A DNA stretch of 16,881 bases from an uncultured Veillonella sp. GTDB taxonomy: Bacteria; Bacillota; Negativicutes; Veillonellales; Veillonellaceae. A program made the translations under genes and the position numbers. The notes beneath the pieces are model-generated. The model had not been told where the DNA came from, did no database searches, and worked only from the letters and a program-made list of their open reading frames with translations. Where the stretch lies: the NCBI GenBank assembly GCA_902477915.1, contig CABSJA010000039.1, positions 1 through 16,881 on the forward strand, read 5' to 3'. Positions 1-7,194 of this stretch are shown here, one piece after another; the first letter of the stretch is position 1; the number at the start of each line of letters is the position of its first letter.

Positions 1-610
1 TAGACATTTTATCTTCGTAGGAATGGGTTGTACAAATATCTGGGAAGTGACTAGGCGCTGTTTCGATATTGGAGTGGTATCGAGTTACACCCACTTCTTT
101 CAATTTGAGAGCTTGTTCATAAGTTAACAAACCAAGAGAACAGCAAATTTCGAGGCCTACTTCATCTTTAATGCGGCCTAATACGCGAATGATTTGATCG
201 AATTCGTTTGGGTTATTAGTATTACGACCACTTGTTACGATGGAGAAGCGAATAGCGCCTGCCTCTTTAGCTTTGCGAGCCGCATCGAGGATGCTTTCAT
301 CATCCATGAACGGATATACTTGAACGCCTGTTTCGTGATGTGCAGATTGAGCACAGAATTTACAGTTTTCAGGACATTTGCCAGATCGTGCATTTACAAT
401 GGCGCATACATCTACGGAGTTGTCATTGAAATGTTGACGAATTTTATCTGCCATAGCGAGCAGAATCATCGTATCATCATCAGATGTATGAATTAACTCA
501 ATTGCTTCTTCTTTTGTAATTTCACCACCATGCATAATACGATTTGCTATGGTAAGGATTTTTTCGTATGTTCCCACCTGGGATGGTTGTTGATCTGTAG
601 GCAAAGCCAT
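1..610 (-). CDS. bioB: Biotin synthase BioB (partial, C-terminal part beyond window)
   Basis: Radical-SAM enzyme that inserts sulfur into dethiobiotin, the last step of biotin synthesis, in the cytoplasm. The minus-strand frame opens with ATG at 610-608 and stays open to the window edge, giving about 203 residues of an enzyme usually 320-340 long. The radical-SAM [4Fe-4S] motif CxxxCxxC is seen as GKCPENCKFCAQS (Cys79, Cys83, Cys86), preceded by VNARSG. Further on are SIVTSGR and the stretch YHSNIETAP followed by CTTHSYEDK, all typical of BioB. A ribosome binding site GGAGG lies at 620-616, six bases before the ATG. The upstream promoter and BirA-like operator independently support a biotin role. 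No other bio gene is visible here; partners may lie beyond position 1. Confidence 0.93.
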   Translation of the reverse strand, partial: MALPTDQQPSQVGTYEKILTIANRIMHGGEITKEEAIELIHTSDDDTMILLAMADKIRQHFNDNSVDVCAIVNARSGKCPENCKFCAQSAHHETGVQVYPFMDDESILDAARKAKEAGAIRFSIVTSGRNTNNPNEFDQIIRVLGRIKDEVGLEICCSLGLLTYEQALKLKEVGVTRYHSNIETAPSHFPDICTTHSYEDKMS

Positions 611-661
611 AATAGCCTCCTAATTGTTAACTTAATAAAAATATAAAATATTGACAATTTG

Positions 662-690
662 ATTGTAAACGTTAGTGCATAAATTGTCAA
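662..690 (-). promoter_or_regulatory. bioB sigma-A-type promoter
   Basis: On the minus strand a perfect -35 TTGACA (690-685) is followed by a 17-bp spacer and a -10 TACAAT (667-662, five of six consensus bases). This predicts transcription starting near 655, about 45 bases before the bioB start codon. The -35 overlaps one arm of the inverted repeat at 684-714, so a bound repressor would block polymerase. Confidence 0.75.
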
Positions 691-714
691 CTTAATGTAT
701 TTTTGAGTTAACAA
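684..714. promoter_or_regulatory. BirA-like biotin operator upstream of bioB
   Basis: TTGTCAAC (684-691), a 15-bp spacer, and GTTAACAA (707-714) form an inverted repeat with one mismatch. This matches the known BirA operator form of Firmicutes and other bacteria (TTGTwAAC, 14-16 bp, GTTwACAA). It overlaps the -35 of the bioB promoter, the expected place for repression by biotinoyl-AMP-bound BirA. Additional direct half-site-like words occur at 624-631 (TTGTTAAC) and 664-671 (TTGTAAAC). The match is by eye; BirA itself is not encoded in this window. Confidence 0.7.
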
Positions 715-939
715 AAATATTTATGTAGTTTTTAGAGCGCTTTTAATACAGAGGAATTATATGACTTACAACTAATTTTAGAGGCTATATTTTACTATCT
801 ATATTAAGGTGTTAAATCTATGTTAAGGTTTTAATTGATAGTTATTTTTAAGTAATCTTTAGGGTTTTGTAGTATAATAGAGTATTGTAATTACTATATA
901 TAACTATAATAAAAGTACTAATACAAGGAGTGGATATAG
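715..939. other. AT-rich intergenic region before the yhaO-like gene
   Basis: No gene is seen here. The stretch is very AT-rich. Two TATAAT hexamers (873-878 and 905-910) could be -10 boxes for the rightward yhaO-yhaN transcript, but neither has a convincing -35 at 16-18 bp. The ribosome binding site AAGGAG at 925-930 sits nine bases before the ATG at 940. Confidence 0.4.
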
Positions 940-2211
940 ATGCAGCCATTTCGATTTATACACTGTGGTGACCTGCATTTAGGGGCACCCTTCCAATATG
1001 CTACAGGTATTAGCCGCGCCGTTGATCGCGCCGTGAGTGAAGCTACCTATGTAGCCTTTGATACAATTATTGACACTGCTATTGATGAGCATGTTCATGC
1101 TGTTGTCATAGCTGGTGATATTTATAATAGCGAAGATCACAATTTAGAGGCTCAAGTACGCTTTGTACGTGCCATGTATCGCTTGGCAGAGCATCACATT
1201 GCAGTTTATATGGTGCAAGGTAATCATGACCCGGCTGAAAGCTGGAAGGCTCAATTACAGATGCCTGACAATGTGCATGTATTCTCTAGTGAACAAGTAC
1301 AACGTTTTCCATTGATTGTTAACAATATTGAAATTGGTGGCGTTTACGGTATTAGTTGTGGCCATGGTAATGAAAGCGACAATTATGCGCGTCAATATCG
1401 CGCCTTTGAACGTGATGAGTTTTCTCTTGCTGTTATGCATGGTACAGTTGGCTCTAGTGCGGGCTCTGAAAATCATAATGTAACTGGTCCATGTAGTTTA
1501 ACAGACCTAGCAGAAGCAGCCATGGACTATTGGGCGTTAGGACATATTCATAAATCTCAAGTTCTTAGCGAGGAACCTCTCGTTGTTTATGCTGGTAATC
1601 CGCAAGGTTTACACCGCAAGGAACTAGGCCCGAAGGGGTGCTATCTTGTTTCTGTATCCCATAATGGTCATTGTGAACCTCGATTTATTGAGACCAGTGC
1701 TATCCGTTTTGAAGAAATCAAAATTGATATTGCAGGTATGAAAACTGAAGCAGAATTCTTAGAAATTTTACGCCATAAAAAAGAGAATTTGCGTAAACAA
1801 CATAAGAAGAATATCTTGCTTTCCATTGTTCTCGTAGGTACAGGTCCATTGCATCGTTTATGTACACAAGAAGGTGTGCGCAAATTATGGTTGCAAGAGT
1901 CCCAAAGTGAAGAGAAAAGTAAGTCTATATTTGTTATGCCGTATCGCATGATGTGCAATACGCGACCTAGCATTAATTTGGCTGAACGTAGATTGTTATC
2001 CGATGTGGTGGGGGATTATTTGCGCGCCTATGATGATATGGTTGATGGCAATGCGGTACAGAGGGCTCGTCAAATTTTAGCAGAACGTCCTGAGTTTAAA
2101 CGCTTAGGTGTATATGCCGATTTGTTGAGTGATGAGTTATTGTTGCGCGCCTTGAAGCGCTGTGAAATTGAAGGTGTTACTGTATTGATGGGGGCTAACG
2201 ATGAACATTAA
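940..2211 (+). CDS. yhaO: DNA repair metallophosphoesterase, SbcD/Mre11-like (YhaO family)
   Basis: Predicted calcineurin-like nuclease that would work with the ATPase encoded by the next gene in processing DNA ends, as Mre11-Rad50 and SbcD-SbcC do. The 423-residue protein shows the metal-binding motifs in order: GDLHLG (Asp11, His13), AGDIYN (Asp60), GNHD (95-97), a His in AVMHG (His167) and GHIH (His202, His204). The nuclease fold covers roughly residues 1-210; the rest is a capping and partner-binding region that I cannot resolve. It overlaps the next gene by 11 bases, so the two are translationally coupled. The arrangement is that of Bacillus yhaO-yhaN. True sbcD is an alternative name, but the partner's membrane segment favours YhaO/YhaN. 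The substrate in this organism is not known from the sequence. Confidence 0.85.
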   Translation: MQPFRFIHCGDLHLGAPFQYATGISRAVDRAVSEATYVAFDTIIDTAIDEHVHAVVIAGDIYNSEDHNLEAQVRFVRAMYRLAEHHIAVYMVQGNHDPAESWKAQLQMPDNVHVFSSEQVQRFPLIVNNIEIGGVYGISCGHGNESDNYARQYRAFERDEFSLAVMHGTVGSSAGSENHNVTGPCSLTDLAEAAMDYWALGHIHKSQVLSEEPLVVYAGNPQGLHRKELGPKGCYLVSVSHNGHCEPRFIETSAIRFEEIKIDIAGMKTEAEFLEILRHKKENLRKQHKKNILLSIVLVGTGPLHRLCTQEGVRKLWLQESQSEEKSKSIFVMPYRMMCNTRPSINLAERRLLSDVVGDYLRAYDDMVDGNAVQRARQILAERPEFKRLGVYADLLSDELLLRALKRCEIEGVTVLMGANDEH

Positions 2212-5083
2212 ACGCATACGATTTGATGAATTTGGCCCGTATCGCGACTGGTCTTTCACTACCGGTGATCATGGGGTTCAGCTCATGTATGGCCCTAATG
2301 AAAGTGGTAAAACATCTCTTCTTGAAGGGATGCGCACGCTCTTATTCGGCGGCACGCATAAGGCTTATGGTCCTATGACCGGTGCTCTCGATGTGGATCG
2401 TAATGGTGAAAGCTACTACATCGGTCGTAAGGGTAAACAACTAGACTTTTACAGTCCTGGAAATCCAGCCATTCATGAGGAGCCAGCTCAACACTGGTGG
2501 CATGGTATTGATAAAAAAACATATAATCGAATTTTTGCATTGACCCTTGATGATTTACAAGGCCTCGATGTGTTGCAAGAGGTAGAGGTTCGGTCTCGCT
2601 TCTTCGGCGCTGAAGGTGGGGAACATTTAGGGTCTGTTGTAAAAGACGTTGAAAAAGGAGCTACTGATTTATTGGTAGCATCCTCCAATGGTAAACGGCG
2701 CATCAATGTGTTGATGGATGAGCTTAAAGAAAATCGTCAAAAGTTAAGCCATTTAGCCGAACATGAAACGCAATATGTAGAATTGCAAAAAGCCTTTCAC
2801 AGTACAGAACAGACTGAGGCAGAATTACAAGGTCAGTTGCAAGAGTGGAAGGAATACCGCGATGGTATAGACGTTGTATTGCGCGCATGGGATACGTATC
2901 GCCGTAGCGAAGAAGCGCGTATGCATATGCAACAGTACAATAGTGAGCTTGCCTTGAGTCGTGATGAGTTCCTTCGCATCGATGAGGAAATCAAACGAGC
3001 TCGAGACAATATGCAGTTGTGGCAGGAAAAGGAAGCGGCCTTGATGCCAGCTAACTTTAGCCCGGATAGTCCATTTGGTACGTATGGTCAAGATATTGAA
3101 GACCTTATTCAACAAGGCGCCAAGTGGGAACAATTGCGCCGGGAGTGTGAAGAAGGGGATGCGTATATCTTTAAGGTACGAGAACAATTAGAGTTTTCTC
3201 GTTCTATGCATTCTGCATGGCGTGATGATGAGCCGATGGCTGACGATGTGAATTGGTTTGAAGGAGAGCGCTTAGCAAGTCGCTTACGCACTGCTAAAGA
3301 TCAATTATTACATTGGCAAGATCGCAAGCCTGCTGAGGCTTCTGATGATTTGCCAGTAGCCAATCTCGACGGAGCATCGTTACCAAATTACAGCGAAGAG
3401 GATTTGGCGAAAAAAGAGCATCTCGAACGTGAACTAGAGCTTATCTTGATGGATATTGATCGAGTTACAGAGAAACGGGATAGCTATGGTCCTGATGCAC
3501 AACCGACCAATTTGCCAAAGTGGTTACAACGCATTAGTGGCGTAGCTGCAGTGATTGGCGTTTTGCTCGTATTAGCAGGCTTATTAGTATTAGAGTCTGT
3601 ACTCTATACGATTGGCGGCTTTATACTATTAATCCTATCTATGGCATTGTTCTGGTATGCTACATGGAGACGTCATAACGGCAATTCTGATGTGTCTAAA
3701 CTGAATTATGAGTTACAAATCTTGTCATCTCGTAAATCTGATGTAGAACATCAGTTAGAGGCGCTTGTGAAAGCCGCAACACCTGTGGTGAGCCCAATTC
3801 CATCCATAGAGGGTGCAGCACATCTTGATCGTTGGGTCCAAGAAGGTCATACGTTGCAAGCTATTTATGATGAAGCCCTTGCAGCTTGGCAGAATTGGTT
3901 GCCTCAAGGTGCGGCGAAGAGCCTTAACGAAGATGATTTCTTCGGGCTCAAACAAGAGTACGATCAGTATCATGAACAGTTACGTACTATTGAAGGTTAT
4001 GAAAAGCGCTTAGCAGAGCACAAAGAAGGCTTACGTGTTATTGAAGACCAAGCGATGACCTTGTGGTATAACCTTGGTGTTGAAGCACCAGTATCTCCAA
4101 CAGAGTTAAAACGTATTTATAACCAATACAAAAACTTCCAACAAAATAAAATTGTATGGGAGCAAAAGGAAGCACAACGTAAAAGCTTCCGCAATGAGTA
4201 CGATAATTGGCACCGCAAAGAAAAAGAATTGCTACTTCGTCAACAAGAGCTCTTGCACAAGGCTGGTATGGAAAGCTCCAACGAGTATCGTCAACATCTT
4301 ATTGATGAAGATCAATACAAGCAATGGCAAACCATTTACAAACAAAGTCAGGTTCAATTAGATCTATTAGCGCCTGATGCGGAGAATAGAGATTTATTCT
4401 ATCGCCGCTTGCGTGAAGGCAATAAGGATAATTGGCTTGATGAATTAGCTCATTCTGAACGAGAAATAGCATCCATTGAAGACAAGTTGGCAATCTTATA
4501 TGAGCGCCGTGGTCAAATTGTAGAGTCTATGCGTGCCCTAGGTTCTGACCAAGAGCAACACCAAATGCTTCAAGAACGTGAAGCATTACAAAATGAACTG
4601 GAATCTGCTCTCGAAGATTGGGCTACACAAGTATTGATGAGCCACTGCATGGATAAGGCTCAACAATCATATGAGCAAGAAAAGCAGCCTCATATGTTAG
4701 AACTTGCATCTTCTTATATAGAACGGTTAACTAGTGGTATGTATACCTTTGATGTTCTTGGTATCAATGAAGGGGTAGCCTTGGTTAATGGCAATGGAGA
4801 GCGATTAGAGCTGAAGTACTGGTCTAGCGGCTTGGCTGACCAAGTATACTTGGCATTGCGCCTAGCATTAGCTAAGGTATTCTCTTACCAAGTCGAATCC
4901 TTGCCAATCATATTAGATGATATTCTCGTACGCTTTGATGAAAACCGTCAGCGCAGTGCATTAGAATTATTAGCTGAAGTTGGAAAGAACCAACAAATCT
5001 GGTTATTTACATGTCAACGTTCTGTATTTGATATGGCTCAATCTATTACAGGCATTGATTGCCACAGATTGAGTCGCAATTAA
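2201..5083 (+). CDS. yhaN: SbcC/Rad50-like AAA ATPase with membrane hairpin (YhaN family)
   Basis: Large SMC-like ATPase of 960 residues, the presumed partner of the upstream nuclease. The Walker A motif is GPNESGKTS at residues 30-38. Long charged Glu/Gln/Arg-rich stretches (about 165-440 and 495-860) look like two coiled-coil arms. Between them, residues about 448-489 form two hydrophobic segments separated by a short turn, where Rad50 would have its zinc hook. The ABC signature is WSSGLADQ near 874-881 and Walker B is LPIILDD at 901-907. Such a membrane hairpin is known for YhaN-type proteins and would tether the complex to the cytoplasmic membrane. The start ATG at 2201 lies inside the end of yhaO, with GGGGG at 2190-2194 as a modest ribosome binding site. 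The 3' end of the gene is followed by a near-copy of itself (see 5053-5116). Confidence 0.85.
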   Translation: MNIKRIRFDEFGPYRDWSFTTGDHGVQLMYGPNESGKTSLLEGMRTLLFGGTHKAYGPMTGALDVDRNGESYYIGRKGKQLDFYSPGNPAIHEEPAQHWWHGIDKKTYNRIFALTLDDLQGLDVLQEVEVRSRFFGAEGGEHLGSVVKDVEKGATDLLVASSNGKRRINVLMDELKENRQKLSHLAEHETQYVELQKAFHSTEQTEAELQGQLQEWKEYRDGIDVVLRAWDTYRRSEEARMHMQQYNSELALSRDEFLRIDEEIKRARDNMQLWQEKEAALMPANFSPDSPFGTYGQDIEDLIQQGAKWEQLRRECEEGDAYIFKVREQLEFSRSMHSAWRDDEPMADDVNWFEGERLASRLRTAKDQLLHWQDRKPAEASDDLPVANLDGASLPNYSEEDLAKKEHLERELELILMDIDRVTEKRDSYGPDAQPTNLPKWLQRISGVAAVIGVLLVLAGLLVLESVLYTIGGFILLILSMALFWYATWRRHNGNSDVSKLNYELQILSSRKSDVEHQLEALVKAATPVVSPIPSIEGAAHLDRWVQEGHTLQAIYDEALAAWQNWLPQGAAKSLNEDDFFGLKQEYDQYHEQLRTIEGYEKRLAEHKEGLRVIEDQAMTLWYNLGVEAPVSPTELKRIYNQYKNFQQNKIVWEQKEAQRKSFRNEYDNWHRKEKELLLRQQELLHKAGMESSNEYRQHLIDEDQYKQWQTIYKQSQVQLDLLAPDAENRDLFYRRLREGNKDNWLDELAHSEREIASIEDKLAILYERRGQIVESMRALGSDQEQHQMLQEREALQNELESALEDWATQVLMSHCMDKAQQSYEQEKQPHMLELASSYIERLTSGMYTFDVLGINEGVALVNGNGERLELKYWSSGLADQVYLALRLALAKVFSYQVESLPIILDDILVRFDENRQRSALELLAEVGKNQQIWLFTCQRSVFDMAQSITGIDCHRLSRN

Positions 5084-5116
5084 ACATTGATTGCTACAGA
5101 TTAAGTCGCAACTAAA
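5053..5116 (+). repeat. 32-bp tandem duplication of the yhaN-like gene 3' end
   Basis: Two directly adjacent 32-bp units (5053-5084 and 5085-5116) match at 29 of 32 positions. Unit 1 encodes the gene's last residues IDCHRLSRN and its stop. Unit 2, read the same way, would encode IDCYRLSRN and a stop, but it lies after the real stop and out of frame with it. Two of the three differences are silent third-position changes and one changes His to Tyr. Confidence 0.9.
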
Positions 5117-5122
5117 TTGAAC

Positions 5123-5151
5123 CCCTGTGAAGGTGTTTAGCTTTCACAGGG
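5123..5151 (+). terminator. Hairpin after yhaO-yhaN, weak terminator candidate
   Basis: CCCTGTGAA (5123-5131) pairs perfectly with TTCACAGGG (5143-5151) across an 11-base loop. No T-run follows (the next bases are AATATTCAT), so it may be an inefficient terminator or an mRNA-stabilising 3' hairpin rather than a classic intrinsic terminator. Confidence 0.5.
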
Positions 5152-5179
5152 AATATTCATAGTGATGATATATGTGATG

Positions 5180-5203
5180 TAACTAAAGTAACTGTTTTAG
5201 TTA
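5180..5203. promoter_or_regulatory. Palindrome in the hemE upstream region, possible operator
   Basis: TAACTAAA (5180-5187) and TTTAGTTA (5196-5203) form a perfect 8-bp inverted repeat with an 8-bp spacer, ending 43 bases before the hemE start codon. TATAGA at 5219-5224 could be a -10, which would place the right arm over the -35 position. This is consistent with a repressor site for the heme operon. The cognate regulator is unknown and the -35 match is poor. Confidence 0.4.
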
Positions 5204-5246
5204 TCATAGTGTGTTAGTATAGATTAGAAAGAAAGGGGTTGAGTAC

Positions 5247-6290
5247 TTGAATACAGCATATTTAGATATGATCCAAGGGAAGAACCCTGGTGTAACACCT
5301 GTATGGTATATGCGCCAAGCTGGTCGTAGCCAAGCGGAATATCGCAAAATTAAGGAAAAATATACGCTCTTTGAGATTACAAAAGAGCCTGAGTTATGCG
5401 CTCGCGTTACGGAATTGCCTGTAAAAGAATACGGCGTGGATGCGGCGATTCTTTACAAGGATATTATGAGTCCTATGGTCGGCATGAATGTAAAGGTAGA
5501 ACTCAAGGCTGGTGTAGGCCCTGTGTTTAATACACCGATTCGCTCCATGGCTGATGTAGATAAATTAGATACCTTTGATCCTACAAAGGTAGACTATATT
5601 GGAAAAACAATTACACTGTTAACATCTGGTATGCTCGACGTTCCGCTTATCGGGTTCTGTGGCGCACCATTTACGATTGCGTCATACCTCATCGAAGGGG
5701 GCCCGACAAAGAATTACAATAAAACTCGTGGCATGCTCATCGGTGCTCCTGATGTGTGGAATGCATTGATGACAAAGTTAGCGGATATGTCTATTGAGTA
5801 CTTGTCTATGCAAGCTGAAGCGGGTGCGAATGCACTACAAATCTTCGACTCTTGGGTAGGTGCTGTGAATGCGGATCAATACAAACAAGGTATTTATCCT
5901 CATATGGAACGTATTATTAAGACTGTAAAAGAACGATACCCTCATTTGCCTATGGCCATGAATGGTGTTGGTACCGATCATCTTGTATCTATTTGGTCTC
6001 ATTTACCATTGGATGTAATCGCTCTTGATTGGCGTAGCTCCATCGTTATGGCTAATGAACGAGGTGTAACACAAACGGTACAAGGTAATCTAGATCCAGC
6101 GTATCTATTCGCCGATGAAAAAACATTAGCTCATGAAGTAGATCGTATTTTACTTGACGGTGTTCGTTACGGTCGCCATATCTTTAACTTAGGTCATGGC
6201 GTATTCCCAGAAGCGGATCCTAAAAAGCTTCATTGGCTCACAGACTATGTACATGAACGTAGTCGTGAACTATGGGCTCAAGAGGGGTAA
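5247..6290 (+). CDS. hemE: Uroporphyrinogen III decarboxylase HemE
   Basis: Cytoplasmic enzyme that removes four carboxyl groups from uroporphyrinogen III to give coproporphyrinogen III, the entry step of this cluster. The 347-residue length is normal for the family. The signature PVWYMRQAGR lies at residues 18-27, followed by AEYRKIKEKY, and later GFCGAPFTIASYLIEGG. The C-terminal NLGHGVFPEADPKKL is also typical. Translation starts at TTG 5247, chosen because AAAGGGG at 5232-5238 is eight bases upstream and the protein begins at the usual point before the signature. It is first of three genes; hemH follows after four bases. The upstream palindrome at 5180-5203 is the only regulatory hint. 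Confidence 0.96.
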   Translation: MNTAYLDMIQGKNPGVTPVWYMRQAGRSQAEYRKIKEKYTLFEITKEPELCARVTELPVKEYGVDAAILYKDIMSPMVGMNVKVELKAGVGPVFNTPIRSMADVDKLDTFDPTKVDYIGKTITLLTSGMLDVPLIGFCGAPFTIASYLIEGGPTKNYNKTRGMLIGAPDVWNALMTKLADMSIEYLSMQAEAGANALQIFDSWVGAVNADQYKQGIYPHMERIIKTVKERYPHLPMAMNGVGTDHLVSIWSHLPLDVIALDWRSSIVMANERGVTQTVQGNLDPAYLFADEKTLAHEVDRILLDGVRYGRHIFNLGHGVFPEADPKKLHWLTDYVHERSRELWAQEG

Positions 6291-6294
6291 TCTA

Positions 6295-7194
6295 GTGAAC
6301 ATTGAGAAAAAAGGATTATTATTTTTATCCTATGGTAGCCCTTCAAGTAAGGATGATTTAGTGCCATATATGACGAGCATTCGTCATGGTCGTGTGCCTA
6401 CAGAGGCGGAAGTGGTTAATCTTACACGTCGCTATGATGCAATTGGACAATGGTCTAATATAGAATTACAAACAATGGCAGAGCGTCAATATGAAACATT
6501 GATTACATTGTTACCATCAATGCCATCAGCTATTGGTTATCTTCATATGAAACCTTCGATTGCTGATGCGGTAGATGCTTTGGTCCAACAAGGTGTAGAA
6601 CACATCGTTGCTATCGTAACGGCTCCATTCTTTACGTCTCTTGGTACAGGGGCCTATGAGAAGCAAGTACAAGCTGCCATTGGTGACCATCAAGGGGTAA
6701 CCTTTGATGTTATTCGCTCCTGGTGGGATCAACCATCATTTATGGAATATTGGGTAAACGCCGTTTCGGATTGTATCGATGATACTAAGGATGTATTTGT
6801 TATTTTTAGTGCTCATAGTATACCGCTTATTAATAGCCACAACGGTGACTCTTATGCGTTAGCCTTAGAGGAAAGTGCCCGAGAAATCGCAGAACGTTGT
6901 GGTTTATCTAATTGGTCTGTGGCTTGGCAGAGTGCGGCACCACATGGTCAATGGTTAGGTCCTACCGTAGAAGAGGCCATCAATCAAGCTCTACGTAATG
7001 GTGCGATACATATCGCCTTTGTACCATTTGGCTTTGTCAGCAATCATGTAGAGGTGTTGTACGATAATGATGTGGAGTGTAAAGAACTCGTTGATGCGGG
7101 CGGCGCTGTATATATGCGTGCACAGATGCCGAATTGTAATGAAACATTCTTACAAGCTATGGCGAGTGCAATATTAGAAAGGATTCATTCGTGA
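6295..7194 (+). CDS. hemH: Coproporphyrin ferrochelatase (HemH/CpfC)
   Basis: Inserts ferrous iron into the porphyrin; with a ChdC homologue nearby the natural substrate is probably coproporphyrin III, as in Bacillus. I place the start at GTG 6295, four bases after the hemE stop, with AGAGGGG at 6281-6287 as ribosome binding site overlapping the hemE end. Longer readings from an upstream ATG at 6196 lie inside hemE and have no family similarity. The resulting protein is 299 residues, slightly short for the family. It shows LSYGSP near residue 12, the catalytic-His motif FSAHSIP (His174) and GFVSNHVEVLYDND with Glu253, matching the His/Glu pair of ferrochelatases. The usual Asp of the D-H-x-E segment is Asn250 here. 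It overlaps hemY by four bases (GTGA). Confidence 0.92.
   Translation: MNIEKKGLLFLSYGSPSSKDDLVPYMTSIRHGRVPTEAEVVNLTRRYDAIGQWSNIELQTMAERQYETLITLLPSMPSAIGYLHMKPSIADAVDALVQQGVEHIVAIVTAPFFTSLGTGAYEKQVQAAIGDHQGVTFDVIRSWWDQPSFMEYWVNAVSDCIDDTKDVFVIFSAHSIPLINSHNGDSYALALEESAREIAERCGLSNWSVAWQSAAPHGQWLGPTVEEAINQALRNGAIHIAFVPFGFVSNHVEVLYDNDVECKELVDAGGAVYMRAQMPNCNETFLQAMASAILERIHS

Noticed and set aside
194..496. Plus-strand 100-residue reading frame
   Set aside because: It is antisense to bioB, has no ribosome binding site and no family character.
6196..6294. ATG at 6196 giving a 332-residue ferrochelatase
   Set aside because: The extra 33 residues lie inside hemE in another frame and do not resemble ferrochelatase; GTG 6295 has a good ribosome binding site and the family N-terminus.
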